DNA from: an uncultured Acidobacteriaceae bacterium
GTDB taxonomy: Bacteria > Acidobacteriota > Terriglobia > Terriglobales > Acidobacteriaceae
Length of the DNA stretch: 64,000 nucleotides
Direction of reading: 5' to 3'
NCBI GenBank assembly: GCA_937879855.1
Contig: CALFMO010000006.1
Coordinates: 62,001-126,000, forward strand
The notes beneath the pieces were generated by a model that searched no databases, was not told where the DNA came from, and worked only from the letters and a program-made list of their open reading frames with translations. Position numbers and translations under genes: made by a program. This document shows positions 53,312 through 62,240 of this stretch, piece after piece (the first letter of the stretch is position 1; the number at the start of each line of letters is the position of its first letter).

Positions 53312-53566
53312 ATGGCTAAAAGGCTGCAAGTCATACTGCAGGATCCAGAATACCGCGAAATTCAACGCGCAGCACGCTCCCGGCAGATGTCCATTGCGGA
53401 GTGGGTGCGGCAAGCACTGACGCTTGCCCGCCGTCGGGAACCACTGGGTGATGTGGGCAAGAAGCTGGAGATCGTTCGAGCGGCAACAAAGCACGAGTAT
53501 CCCACAGGCGACATTGACACCATGCTGGCAGAGATCGAAAAAGGATACCTGGCGGACCGGTCGTGA
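53312..53566 (+). CDS. Ribbon-helix-helix antitoxin (VapB-type)
   Basis: 84 residues. The N-terminus 'KRLQVILQDPEYREIQRAARSRQMSIAEWVRQAL' is a ribbon-helix-helix DNA-binding unit; the C-terminal half ('YPTGDIDTMLAEIEKGYL') is the usual toxin-binding tail. The stop overlaps the PIN-toxin start by four bases (GTGA). There is no ribosome binding site before the ATG, and the operator half-site lies just before it, so the message may be nearly leaderless. Confidence 0.88.
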   Translation: MAKRLQVILQDPEYREIQRAARSRQMSIAEWVRQALTLARRREPLGDVGKKLEIVRAATKHEYPTGDIDTMLAEIEKGYLADRS

Positions 53567-53958
53567 TCCTGGTCGATTCCAATATTCCGATGTACCTGGT
53601 CGGGGCGTCACATCCGCATAAGGTCGACGCGCAACGATGGGTGGAAAAGTTGCTGAGCGAGCGCCAGCGCTTGGTCACCGATGCTGAAGTGCTGCAGGAA
53701 ATCCTTCATCGGTATGTTGCCCTCAATCGCCGCGATGCAATCCAACCGGCGTTTGACTCCTTGCTTGGCGTTATCGATGAGGTGCTGGCTGTCGACCGCG
53801 CCATCGTCGAGCGCGCCAAGGAGATTGTCTTTGGTCATCGGCGTCTCTCGGCGCGCGACGCAGTGCATTTGGCCGTCATGGAACAGCACAGCATCGATCG
53901 AATCCTGAGCTTCGATTCAGGTTTTGACGGCTTTCCGGGAATCACTCGGCTCTCGTAG
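53563..53958 (+). CDS. PIN-domain toxin (VapC-type ribonuclease)
   Basis: 131 residues from a GTG overlapping the antitoxin stop. Acidic PIN residues are in place: 'ILVDSNIPMYL' (D5), 'DAEVLQEIL' (Glu), 'SARDAVHLAVM' (Asp) and 'ILSFDSGFDGF' (Asp). VapC toxins cut tRNA or rRNA; the target here is unknown. Together with the preceding gene it is a complete toxin-antitoxin module. Confidence 0.92.
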   Translation: MILVDSNIPMYLVGASHPHKVDAQRWVEKLLSERQRLVTDAEVLQEILHRYVALNRRDAIQPAFDSLLGVIDEVLAVDRAIVERAKEIVFGHRRLSARDAVHLAVMEQHSIDRILSFDSGFDGFPGITRLS

Positions 53959-54031
53959 CGAAAATCTCTCGTAATGAATCCAGCGCGACGCGAGTTGCGA
54001 CAGTTACGCGAGGCAGATATTCTTCTCCCTT

Positions 54032-55510
54032 ATGTCCACGCTCGTCGAATGCGTTCCGAATTTTTCTGAAGGCCGCGATAAATCCAAAGTTGACGCCATT
54101 GTCGACGCTATGAAGATGCCTGGCGTCTATCTGCTCGATCGCGAAATGGACGCCGACCACAACCGCAGCGTCATCACCCTGGCCGGCGAGCGCGAAGCCA
54201 TTCAGGAAGCCGCCATCCGCGGCGTGGGCAAGGCCGCTGAACTCATCGACCTCAACGTCCATACCGGCGCCCATCCGCGCATGGGTGCGACCGACGTCGT
54301 TCCCTTCATCCCCATCGACGGCGTCACCATTGAAGATTGCGTGGCGATGGCCTGCCATGTCGGCGAAGAGATCTGGAAACGTTACCGCATTCCCGTGTAT
54401 CTCTACGAATCCGCCGCCAGAATTCCCGAACGCCAGGGCTTGGAAAACATCCGCCGCGGACAGTTCGAAGGCATCCGCGCCGAGATCGCCACCAACCCCG
54501 CGCGCTGTCCGGACATTGGCGAGCCTTGCGTCCATCCGACAGCAGGGGCCACCGTCGTCGGCGCGCGTAAATTTCTGATCGCCTATAATGTCTTCCTCAA
54601 CACGCCCGACGTCGAGATCGCCAAAAGAGTTGCAAAGGCCGTCCGCTTTTCAAGCGGTGGAATGCGATTTGTGAAAGGCGCCGGATTCCTGGTGCGCGGT
54701 CTGGCCCAGGTATCGATGAACCTCACCGACTTCGAACAAACGCCGATCCACCGCGTCTTTGAAACAGTGAAGCGCGAGGCCGCCCGCTACGGCGTAATGC
54801 CCCTGTCCAGCGAGATCGTCGGCCTGATCCCCAAGAAAGCCTTGGAGCAAGCCGCCGAGTGGTTCTTGCAGGTCGAGAATTTCGACTCGTCGTTGATTCT
54901 GGAAAATCGCCTCATGGCCGTTATGGGCGGAAAGATGGCCGTCGGCGGCCTGCGCGCCGGAGTCGAACCTTTCATCGAGCAACTGGCTGCTCCCACCGCG
55001 ACTCCCGGAGGCGGGAGCGCATCCGCTGCCGCAAGTGCAATGGCCGCCGGCCTCGCCGTCATGGTCGCATCCATGTCGCGGGGGAAAAAAGTCTATCTCC
55101 AATATGAGTCGCAACTCAGCGCGGCCATTGCCCGCCTCACGCCGATCCGCGAAGAACTCAAGGCTGCCGTCGACGCCGACGCGGAATCCTACAACTCAGT
55201 CATGAAGGCCTACAAACAAGCCAAGACCGCAGCAGATGAGAAATCGGCAGAAGCCGTGATTGAAGCTGCCCTGAAAGGAGCGACCGTAGTGCCCTTGAGC
55301 GTCGCCGAAAAAGCTCACGAAGTTGCACAGATCGTGAAGTCACTCGAACCGATCACGAATCCGAATATGAAATCGGACTTGACCACGGCTCTGGCGCTGG
55401 CGCGCGCTGCCATTACCGGCGCCTTGGCCAATGTGGAAATCAATTTGGCGTCGCTCAAAGATCAGGGCTTCGCAGCCGAAGTTCGCCGCCGCACTGCAGT
55501 TCTGATGTAG
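54032..55510 (+). CDS. ftcD: Bifunctional glutamate formiminotransferase / formimidoyl-THF cyclodeaminase
   Basis: 492 residues, both enzymes in one chain. Residues 1-310 are formiminotransferase ('VECVPNFSEGRDKSKVDAIV', 'LDREMDADHNRSVITLAG', 'HTGAHPRMGATDVVPF'). Residues 315-492 are cyclodeaminase ('QLAAPTATPGGGSASAAASA' and the helical bundle after it). It transfers the formimino group of histidine catabolism to tetrahydrofolate and deaminates it. It is shorter than the mammalian 541 but has both parts. No other hut gene is present nearby. Confidence 0.95.
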   Translation: MSTLVECVPNFSEGRDKSKVDAIVDAMKMPGVYLLDREMDADHNRSVITLAGEREAIQEAAIRGVGKAAELIDLNVHTGAHPRMGATDVVPFIPIDGVTIEDCVAMACHVGEEIWKRYRIPVYLYESAARIPERQGLENIRRGQFEGIRAEIATNPARCPDIGEPCVHPTAGATVVGARKFLIAYNVFLNTPDVEIAKRVAKAVRFSSGGMRFVKGAGFLVRGLAQVSMNLTDFEQTPIHRVFETVKREAARYGVMPLSSEIVGLIPKKALEQAAEWFLQVENFDSSLILENRLMAVMGGKMAVGGLRAGVEPFIEQLAAPTATPGGGSASAAASAMAAGLAVMVASMSRGKKVYLQYESQLSAAIARLTPIREELKAAVDADAESYNSVMKAYKQAKTAADEKSAEAVIEAALKGATVVPLSVAEKAHEVAQIVKSLEPITNPNMKSDLTTALALARAAITGALANVEINLASLKDQGFAAEVRRRTAVLM

Positions 55511-55724
55511 AGATGTTGCTCGCAATGTCTCTTCTGCCGAGGACAACAGGCCTGATTAAGACTGCCGCGCCCACGACTCCGCGCGGTTAATGGTCATGTA
55601 CCTTTGTTCCATTCATCCCTTCTGCAAGTAAAATAGAATAAAGCGATCTATTAACGATAAGGTCCGATCGTGCATCCAACTAAGGGTGTGCGAAACCTTA
55701 ATTGTTCCGCGATTTCGAGGCGTT

Positions 55725-56657
55725 ATGAAACTCTTTAAGATTTGTTTGGCTTCCCTGCTTCTGGTGAGCATGGCCTACGCCATGCCGTTGAACTCGTCCG
55801 CCCGTTCCTGCGTTCCGGCAGATCTGCTTCAATTGATTTCGGTGGACTACCGCGCCCTCAAAGATTCGCCCACTGCGATGGCCCTGAAACAGCAATTGCT
55901 GCCCGATAACATCAAACAATTCGAGGCCGCGCTGAAGGCCATCGGTCTGGATCCGGAAAAAGATGTAGATACCCTCACCTTTGCCTCCTTCCACGCCGGC
56001 AAGCAAGGCGTCAAGACGGTTGGCGTAGCGGCCGGCCCTTTCAACATGAAGGCTGTGCTGAAGAAGATGAAGCTGCAGAAGTTTGTGCCTAAGAAATACG
56101 GAAATGCCGAAATCTATCCCATGGACGGCGGCTTCGTGATGAGCTTTCTGGATGACAGCACGTTGCTGTTCGGCGACGCAACCTCGATCCGGGTCGCGCT
56201 CGACACCAGCAATGGCCAGGTTCTGGGGCTTGATACCAACGGCACCATGGCCGACATGATGTCCAGCGTTGACTCCGAACCCGTCTGGAGCATTCTCGAC
56301 CAGCAAGGCACGCAGAACGCAATGCATTCCGCCCTGGGGGACGCTTCCGGGATTGCCGACTACGACAGCGTGAAGAAACGCCTGATGGGTTCGCGTTACA
56401 CGCTAAGCTTCAACAACGGCGTTAACTTCGATATGACCGTCGTCACATCTGACTCGACGACCGCCGCCACCGTTTCCTCGTTGCTCAAGGGTTACATGCT
56501 TTACAAGAAGATGAGCGCCACGCCGGCGGAGAAGATCGCGGTCGAAAACACTACGGTTGATTCTGATGGCTCAAACGTAGCGGTGCACTTCAAAGCCAAC
56601 GACCAGCAGTTCCAGTCGCTGATGCATTCGGAACTGTTCGCCGCGGTCACGCACTAA
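55725..56657 (+). CDS. Secreted protein of unknown function
   Basis: About 310 residues from ATG 55725 (GAGG four bases upstream). Signal peptide 'MKLFKICLASLLLVSMAYAM'. The mature protein is a mixed alpha/beta chain with 'SVDYRALKDSPTAMALKQQL', 'LGLDTNGTMADMMSSVDSEP' and 'VWSILDQQGTQNAM'. Its general look (repeated evaluation of small alpha/beta units, no cysteine-rich core) recalls acidobacterial periplasmic proteins without known role. No domain is recognised. It stands alone with its own terminator; the 214 bases upstream hold an AT-rich promoter-like stretch (55629-55665). Confidence 0.75.
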   Translation: MKLFKICLASLLLVSMAYAMPLNSSARSCVPADLLQLISVDYRALKDSPTAMALKQQLLPDNIKQFEAALKAIGLDPEKDVDTLTFASFHAGKQGVKTVGVAAGPFNMKAVLKKMKLQKFVPKKYGNAEIYPMDGGFVMSFLDDSTLLFGDATSIRVALDTSNGQVLGLDTNGTMADMMSSVDSEPVWSILDQQGTQNAMHSALGDASGIADYDSVKKRLMGSRYTLSFNNGVNFDMTVVTSDSTTAATVSSLLKGYMLYKKMSATPAEKIAVENTTVDSDGSNVAVHFKANDQQFQSLMHSELFAAVTH

Positions 56658-56674
56658 CAAAACTGTTTTGCCCC

Positions 56675-56722
56675 GAAGGCACCGGGACACGGAGAATATC
56701 CCGTCCGGTGCCTTCATCTTTT
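56675..56722 (+). terminator. Rho-independent terminator
   Basis: GAAGGCACCGG (56675-56685) pairs perfectly with CCGGTGCCTTC (56705-56715), followed by ATCTTTTTT. The loop can fold further through GGGA/TCCC. It serves the secreted-protein gene. Confidence 0.9.
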
Positions 56723-56759
56723 TTGGCGACACGACGCCAAGAGATGCCACGGGACGAAA

Positions 56760-58256
56760 TTATTTCCTCTGTGCCGCGCGCTTCTCGCTCGCCCAACCTT
56801 CTTTCACAATTTGCCGGGCCCGCCCAACTGCCAGCGCATCCTCCGGGACATCTTCGGTGATGCACGACGCCGCACCCACATACGCTCCCTTCCCCACGCG
56901 GACCGGCGCCACCAGCGTGCTGTCACTGCCAATGAACACTCCATCTCCGATTATAGTTTTGTGCTTGTGCACTCCGTCGTAGTTGCAAGTGATGGTTCCA
57001 GCGCCGATATTTACGCCCGCACCGATCTCCGCGTCGCCCAGATACGTCAGATGATTTGCCTTCGACCCCTTGCCCAGCTTGATTTTCTTGGTCTCGACAA
57101 AGTTCCCGACATGCGCACCTTCGCCAATCTCGGTTCCCGGCCGCACGCGCGAGTAGGGCCCGACCACCGCACCCGCGCCAATCCGCGCTCCTTCCATCAC
57201 GCATCCCTGCAGAATGTTGACTCCATCTTCGATCTCCACATCGCGAATCACGCTGTACGACCGAATACGGCAGAGGCTGCCAATCCGCGTCTTCCCCAAT
57301 AACTGGACATAGGGCTCGATCACGGTGTCGGGCGCAATCTCCACATCTGCATCGATCACGCAAGTTGCTGGATAGAAAATGGTCACGCCGTCGGCCATCA
57401 ATTGGCGGCACTTTGCCAGCCTCATCTTTTCGTCGATGTCGGCCAACGCTGCTCGCGTGTTTCCCCCCAGAACTTCGCCCGCATCCTCTGACTTAAAAGC
57501 CACCACGCGTTTCCGCGCTTTGCGCAGCACTTCGGCCATGTCGGTCAAGTAATACTCGCGGTGCGCATTCGCCGTCGAAAGTCTTTCGATGTTGCCGTAG
57601 AGTTCCTTCACCGCAAAAACATAAAATCCAGAATTGATCTCGCGAATCTTCTTCTGTGCCGAATTTGCCGACTTCTCTTCGACAATTGCCTGCACTTCTG
57701 CGCTGCCCCCATTCTTCCGAAGCACTCGGCCATATCCCGTCGGATTCTCCAGATCGGCGCTCAGCAGCGTCATGGCTGCTTGCTCTTCCAGATGAAAATT
57801 GCGCAGATGTCCAATGGTTTCCGGCGTAATCAGCGGAGCGTCTCCCGAGAGCACGATGACATGGTCGTAGCCCGCCAGGGCGTCGCGCGCCACCATGAGC
57901 GCATGCCCGGTTCCCCTCTGCTCTGCCTGCAGCACAAAGTTGACGCCCGTGTGCTCCATTGCTGCACGCACCCGTTCGGCCTCGTGCCCAATGATCGCGT
58001 GGATATCCTTCGCGGGTACAATGTGCGCGGCCGCCCGGATTACATGCTCCAAAAGAGGCTTCCCACCGACTTCATGTAATACTTTAGGTATTTGTGATTT
58101 GAGTCTCGTGCCCTTGCCCGCCGCCATGATGGCGACAGCGATGTGCGGATTTGTGCCTTGTCCATATGGCGAAAGAGAAGAGGCCCGCTTCTTTGATAAT
58201 CCTGCCGAAGCTGCCGAACCAGAAGAACTACCCTTCGATTTCTTCATTGGCCCCAA
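56760..58256 (-). CDS. glmU: Bifunctional UDP-N-acetylglucosamine pyrophosphorylase / glucosamine-1-P acetyltransferase
   Basis: 498 residues. After about 37 extra Ser/Gly/Lys-rich residues comes the uridyltransferase domain ('VAIMAAGKGTRLKSQIPKVLHEVGGKPLLEH', 'QAEQRGTGHAL', 'VLSGDAPLI', 'EINSGFYVF'). A left-handed beta-helix acetyltransferase domain follows ('VGPYSRVRPGTEIGEGAHVGNFVETKK', 'HLTYLGDAEIGAGVNIGAGTITCNYDG'). It makes UDP-GlcNAc for peptidoglycan and LPS. The start could be ATG 58256 or 58247; the N-terminal extension is unusual. Confidence 0.96.
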   Translation of the reverse strand: MGPMKKSKGSSSGSAASAGLSKKRASSLSPYGQGTNPHIAVAIMAAGKGTRLKSQIPKVLHEVGGKPLLEHVIRAAAHIVPAKDIHAIIGHEAERVRAAMEHTGVNFVLQAEQRGTGHALMVARDALAGYDHVIVLSGDAPLITPETIGHLRNFHLEEQAAMTLLSADLENPTGYGRVLRKNGGSAEVQAIVEEKSANSAQKKIREINSGFYVFAVKELYGNIERLSTANAHREYYLTDMAEVLRKARKRVVAFKSEDAGEVLGGNTRAALADIDEKMRLAKCRQLMADGVTIFYPATCVIDADVEIAPDTVIEPYVQLLGKTRIGSLCRIRSYSVIRDVEIEDGVNILQGCVMEGARIGAGAVVGPYSRVRPGTEIGEGAHVGNFVETKKIKLGKGSKANHLTYLGDAEIGAGVNIGAGTITCNYDGVHKHKTIIGDGVFIGSDSTLVAPVRVGKGAYVGAASCITEDVPEDALAVGRARQIVKEGWASEKRAAQRK

Positions 58257-58357
58257 TATACCGCGAGCCTGCAGCCATGGCTATTTCCCCGCGGATGCCT
58301 TAGAATTTCTGGCCGAATCAAGCGGCAGGGTAGATTGCCCGCCATCGGAGAAGAACC

Positions 58358-58639
58358 ATGCCCAAGTACGTCATCGAGCGCGACATTCCCAACATTGGAG
58401 ATGTCACCCCGGACCAGGTCATCGCCATCTCGCAAAAATCCTGCAGCGTGCTGAATAATCTGGGTCCAAAAATCCAGTGGCAGCACAGTTACGTGACCCA
58501 GGACAAGATTTACTGTGTCTATATCGCTCCCAATGAGGAAATGGTGCGCGAGCATGCCAGGCAAGGTGGGTTCCCCGCAAACCGCATCTCCGAAGTCAAG
58601 CAGGTGATCGATCCCACTTCAGCCGAGGCCCAGCGTTAG
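58358..58639 (+). CDS. DUF4242 / SCO4226-like small protein
   Basis: 93 residues. 'PKYVIERDIPNIGDVTPDQ' at the start, 'QWQHSYVTQDKIYCVYIAPN' in the middle and 'HARQGGFPANRISEVKQVID' near the end match the DUF4242 family, ferredoxin-like small proteins of which SCO4226 binds nickel. Function in this organism is unknown. Its end overlaps the converging SDR gene by four bases. Confidence 0.85.
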   Translation: MPKYVIERDIPNIGDVTPDQVIAISQKSCSVLNNLGPKIQWQHSYVTQDKIYCVYIAPNEEMVREHARQGGFPANRISEVKQVIDPTSAEAQR

Positions 58640-59406
58640 AGCCCAAGGCCACCATCCACGGCCAGAATCTGTCCAGTAATGAATTGGGGCGCGGTGGCGA
58701 AGAACAAGACCGCTTCGGCAATCTCCTCCCCGCGCCCATTTCGTTTCATCGGCGTCTGCTTGGCCATATGCCGCATGAACGCGGCCGCCGACTTCTCGCC
58801 CAGATCGATCATCCCCGGAGCAACTGCATTCACAGCGATCTCGGGTGCCAGCGCTTTCGCCATCACCTTGGTCAGCATGTGCAGCGCCGCCTTCGACGAG
58901 CAATAATGGGCATTCGTCGCCCACGGCCTCAAGCCGCCCAGCGACCCCATATTGATGATCTTGGCCTCGACCGCGCCTTGCCCCTTGCCGCGCTTCCGCC
59001 GCATCCACTTCAGAGCCTCACGCGTCACCAGAAAAGGGCCGCGCGTGTTGGAGGCGAAGATTGCATCCCACTGTTTCACCGTCAACTTTTCGAACTCGAC
59101 TGCCTCATAGTTCGCGGCGTTGTTGACGAGAATGTCGATGCGCCCGAGTTCGCGCCCCACCTCTTTCATCATTGCCCGGACGCTGGCCTCCTCGGTCACG
59201 TCGCAGCGCAGCGCAAATGCCCGAACTCCGAAGCCCGACAGATCAACCACTGTCTCCCGTGCTTCCCGCGCCGAGTTCCGGAAGGTAATGGCCACGTCGG
59301 CCCCGGCCCGGGCCAGAGCTAAAGCCGAGGCCCTTCCCAACCGCCGTGCAGCGCCGGTGACAAGCGCAGTCTTTCCCTGAAGAGGTTTTGTAGGATGATC
59401 TTGCAT
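58636..59406 (-). CDS. Short-chain dehydrogenase/reductase
   Basis: 256 residues, classical SDR. Cofactor motif 'ALVTGAARRLGRASALALA' (TGxxxGxG), 'LVNNAA' motif, active-site Ser in 'NMGSLGG' and Tyr-Lys in 'HYCSSKAA', and C-terminal 'FITGQILAVDGGLGL'. The Arg-Asn after the second strand ('ITFRNS') suggests NADPH. This resembles pteridine reductase or FabG-like members; the substrate cannot be told. Confidence 0.9.
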   Translation of the reverse strand: MQDHPTKPLQGKTALVTGAARRLGRASALALARAGADVAITFRNSAREARETVVDLSGFGVRAFALRCDVTEEASVRAMMKEVGRELGRIDILVNNAANYEAVEFEKLTVKQWDAIFASNTRGPFLVTREALKWMRRKRGKGQGAVEAKIINMGSLGGLRPWATNAHYCSSKAALHMLTKVMAKALAPEIAVNAVAPGMIDLGEKSAAAFMRHMAKQTPMKRNGRGEEIAEAVLFFATAPQFITGQILAVDGGLGL

Positions 59407-59484
59407 GCAGGGATTTTAACGCCTGGCGCTCGTCGGACGCTGCGGCGTTGCCTATCCATCCTGAGAATATGTGAGGAGGCGAAG

Positions 59485-59862
59485 TCAGGACTTCGATTTT
59501 GTGCGAGCCGGCAAAACGGCTTTTAGAGCATCAATCAGTTCAACGGACTCTTTCGACTTCAGCACGACCGCGCTCGCCTGCTGCGTTGCCCCTTGCACGA
59601 ACTCCTTCTCATCTTTCATCAAAATGACGGGCACTTCCGGCCGTAACCGCTTGAGCTGGCTAATGATCAGTGCAGCCTCCGACCCATCGTCGTTAAGATC
59701 GACGACCACCGCGTTCACCGCTTCCTGCCCAAACCGCAGGATTCCTTCATGCCCGTTGCCCGAACTCAGTACTCTCCAGCCGTGTTGCCTCAGCAACGCA
59801 CAGCGCAGATTCAGATTCACAGGATCGTTTCCGATGCAAAGAACGGAATTACCATGTCGCAT
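59485..59862 (-). CDS. Response-regulator receiver-like protein
   Basis: About 125 residues from ATG 59862 (AAAGGTG about ten bases upstream); the open frame up to 60111 has no coding look. A single CheY-like domain: 'SVLCIGNDPVNLNLRCALLRQHGWRV', phospho-acceptor Asp in 'AVVVDLNDDGSEA', 'VPVILMKDE', and the conserved Lys in 'AVVLKSKES'. Only one acidic residue of the usual first pair is present (ND), so phosphorylation may be weak. No output domain and no kinase nearby. Confidence 0.78.
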   Translation of the reverse strand: MRHGNSVLCIGNDPVNLNLRCALLRQHGWRVLSSGNGHEGILRFGQEAVNAVVVDLNDDGSEAALIISQLKRLRPEVPVILMKDEKEFVQGATQQASAVVLKSKESVELIDALKAVLPARTKSKS

Positions 59863-60113
59863 GGTCACCGGCACCTTTCTGTCGCCCCAGGCTGTAAAGA
59901 CCCCCGAGCGCCGGCAAACGATTTTCTCTGGTTTTGATATCAGACGCTGTCGCATTGCGCAGTGACTCCAATCACCATCAATCAACAAGCTTCCTTCCAA
60001 AGCAGAGCCTCTATTGGTCCAGCCACTAGACCTCCCGAATTGGACGCCGGGCCGCACTTCCGATTCATTTTGCTGTTGGAAAACGCCTTTTCTCCGCGCT
60101 AGAATCTGCACGC

Positions 60114-60359
60114 ATGCAAGAGGCCCGCAACGTCGTGGTTTATTCCCGCAAAGGCTGCCACTTGTGTGAAGTCGTCAAAGAGAGTCTGTCCAAGCTCTCG
60201 CGGCGCGGTGGATTTACCTGGCAAGAAGTCGACGTCGATTCCGACTTCGATCTTCGCCGCCAGTTCAACGACGAAGTCCCTGTGGTCTTCATCGATGGCC
60301 GGAAAGCCTTCAAATACCGCATGGACGAGCAAGAATTCCTGAGGAAACTGGCCAGCTAA
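60114..60359 (+). CDS. Glutaredoxin-like (DUF836-type) thiol protein
   Basis: 81 residues, thioredoxin fold. 'VVVYSRKGCHLCEVVKESLSKLS' has the CxxC (CHLC) site and 'VPVVFIDGRKAFKYRMDEQEF' the cis-proline region. Probably reduces disulfides; the electron donor is not known. 46 bases upstream of the acyl-CoA ligase gene. Confidence 0.87.
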   Translation: MQEARNVVVYSRKGCHLCEVVKESLSKLSRRGGFTWQEVDVDSDFDLRRQFNDEVPVVFIDGRKAFKYRMDEQEFLRKLAS

Positions 60360-60405
60360 ACTCGTTCGATCGAAGCTTCCTGTCTGCATTACAATCTCTC
60401 CCGGC

Positions 60406-62004
60406 ATGCTGCGCACCCAACTCTACGCCGACCCGCACAACCTCTTCCTGCACGACGTGGTGCTCGACTCCTGCCGCCGCAACGCCGAGAAGACCGCGAT
60501 TGTTGACACCTCCTGTGGACGCCGTTTGACCTACGCCGAATACGGAGAAACCGTGGAGTGCGTCGCCCGCGGATTGATGGCGGCCGGCACCAAGCCCGGC
60601 GACGTGATCGCCATCTTCCTCGCGAACTCGTGGGAATTCTGCACCGCATACCACGCCGCTACGCTGGTGGGAGCGATTCCCACTCTGCTCAATCCTACCT
60701 ACCGCGAGCGCGAAGTCCGCTATCAGCTGGAAAATTCCGGCTCCGCCCTCTTGATTACCGATGGCGCAAACATCGAAGGCATCGACCTCGGCGGATTACC
60801 GAATCTTCGCCGCGTCTACACGACGCGGCAGGCAGCACCCGGAGCTGAGCCCTTCGCCAACCTGTTTAGCCCGGGAAAAGCGGTGAGTCTCCAACCGGAT
60901 CAATCCTCCGAGCAAACCCTCGCTGCACTTCCCTACTCCAGCGGCACGACCGGCCTGCCCAAGGGAGTCATGCTCTCGCACTACAATCTAGTGGCGAATG
61001 TGTACCAATTTCTCGGTCCGAATGCGACGCAATTTAATTCCACCGACAGCATCCTCTGCTGCCTTCCGCTTTACCATATCTACGGCCTGAATGTGATTCT
61101 GAATCCAGCGTTGATTCTGGGTGCAAAGCTTGTGCTCATGCCGCGCTTCAACGTGCCGATGCTGCTAAAGCTTCTCATCGACGAAAGCGTGACCTCGATG
61201 CCCCTGGTACCGCCCGCGATCAATGCACTGTCGCAGGCGGCCGAAGCCGGCCAGTTCCCTACCGGTCATCAACTCCGCTGGGTAAAATCGGGAGCCGCGC
61301 CACTGGCGCCAGAACTAGCCCGCCGCTTCACCGCGCTGACCAACATTCTGGTGTGCCAAGGATACGGGATGACCGAGGCTTCGCCGGTCACGCATGTCGG
61401 CTTCCTCGAGCCTGAACTGTATCGCCCCGACTCCATTGGCCATCCTCTTGCCAAGACCGATTGTCGCGTGCTCGCGCAGTCCGATATCGATCCCGGCGAC
61501 ACTCCCGACGATATGACGGAAGCGCCCTCCGGCCTGCCCGGCGAACTGGTCATGCGCGGTCCGCAATTCATGCTCGGCTATTGGAAAGAACCTCAAGCCA
61601 CCGCCGCGGTGCTGCGCGATGGTTGGTACTGGTCGGGCGACATTGTCACGCGTGACCGTGAAGGCTTCTATCGCGTCATCGACCGCCGCAAGGAAATGAT
61701 CAAATACAAAGGTTTCCCCGTGGCCCCCGCCGAAGTCGAAGCGGTCTTGCTGGAACACCCGGCGGTGAAAGAATGCGGCGTCGTCGGCCGCCGCTGCCCA
61801 GAAGCCGGAGAAATTCCGGTTGCTTTCGTCGCCCTGCGAGACGGATTTGTCGAGAGCAGCAAACTCGGAGAAGAGCTTTGCGCTTTCGTCGCCGACCGCC
61901 TCACGCACTACAAGCAACCTCGTGAAGTGCGTTTCGTGGACGCGGTCCCCAAAACTGCCTCCGGCAAAATCCTGCGCCGCGAATTGCGAAAGTCCATTGC
62001 CTGA
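60406..62004 (+). CDS. AMP-dependent acyl-CoA / 4-coumarate-CoA ligase-like enzyme
   Basis: 532 residues, ANL superfamily. A3 loop 'LPYSSGTTGLPKGVMLSH', A5 'GYGMTEASPVTH', A7 'WYWSGDIVTRDREG', A8 'YRVIDRRKEMIKYKGFPVAP' and the A10 lysine in 'KTASGKILRREL'. It activates a carboxylic acid to acyl-AMP and then to CoA thioester. The order and spacing look like 4-coumarate-CoA ligases and medium/long-chain acyl-CoA synthetases; the substrate is not predictable. There is no carrier-protein domain. Confidence 0.9.
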   Translation: MLRTQLYADPHNLFLHDVVLDSCRRNAEKTAIVDTSCGRRLTYAEYGETVECVARGLMAAGTKPGDVIAIFLANSWEFCTAYHAATLVGAIPTLLNPTYREREVRYQLENSGSALLITDGANIEGIDLGGLPNLRRVYTTRQAAPGAEPFANLFSPGKAVSLQPDQSSEQTLAALPYSSGTTGLPKGVMLSHYNLVANVYQFLGPNATQFNSTDSILCCLPLYHIYGLNVILNPALILGAKLVLMPRFNVPMLLKLLIDESVTSMPLVPPAINALSQAAEAGQFPTGHQLRWVKSGAAPLAPELARRFTALTNILVCQGYGMTEASPVTHVGFLEPELYRPDSIGHPLAKTDCRVLAQSDIDPGDTPDDMTEAPSGLPGELVMRGPQFMLGYWKEPQATAAVLRDGWYWSGDIVTRDREGFYRVIDRRKEMIKYKGFPVAPAEVEAVLLEHPAVKECGVVGRRCPEAGEIPVAFVALRDGFVESSKLGEELCAFVADRLTHYKQPREVRFVDAVPKTASGKILRRELRKSIA

Positions 62005-62057
62005 TTCATAACAAACTCCTCTCGGAAATACTTTCCACGGGAAGACGTGACACGCTT

Positions 62058-62079
62058 TTGACAATCTCTTGACAATCTC
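62058..62079. repeat. 11-bp tandem duplication with TTGACA
   Basis: TTGACAATCTC occurs twice head to tail (62058-62068 and 62069-62079). Each copy contains a consensus -35 hexamer TTGACA. It lies about 160-180 bases upstream of the beta-propeller gene. Confidence 0.6.
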
Positions 62080-62240
62080 TTCGCCCTCTCGGCAACAAAC
62101 TGACTGTCGGCGTACCCCCGCGTGGCCATCGCCAATCAAGCGTGCGCAGGCAAATGTCCAGCCCAGCAAGTCGTTTCGCGGGATGGCGGCGCGGAAATCG
62201 TCGGGTCCAACACTCTTGGCATCGCCACAGGAGGATCGTC

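Noticed and set aside
59863..60111. Upstream extension of the receiver-like protein
   Set aside because: Residues there show no conserved pattern, and ATG 59862 starts a complete receiver domain behind a ribosome binding site.
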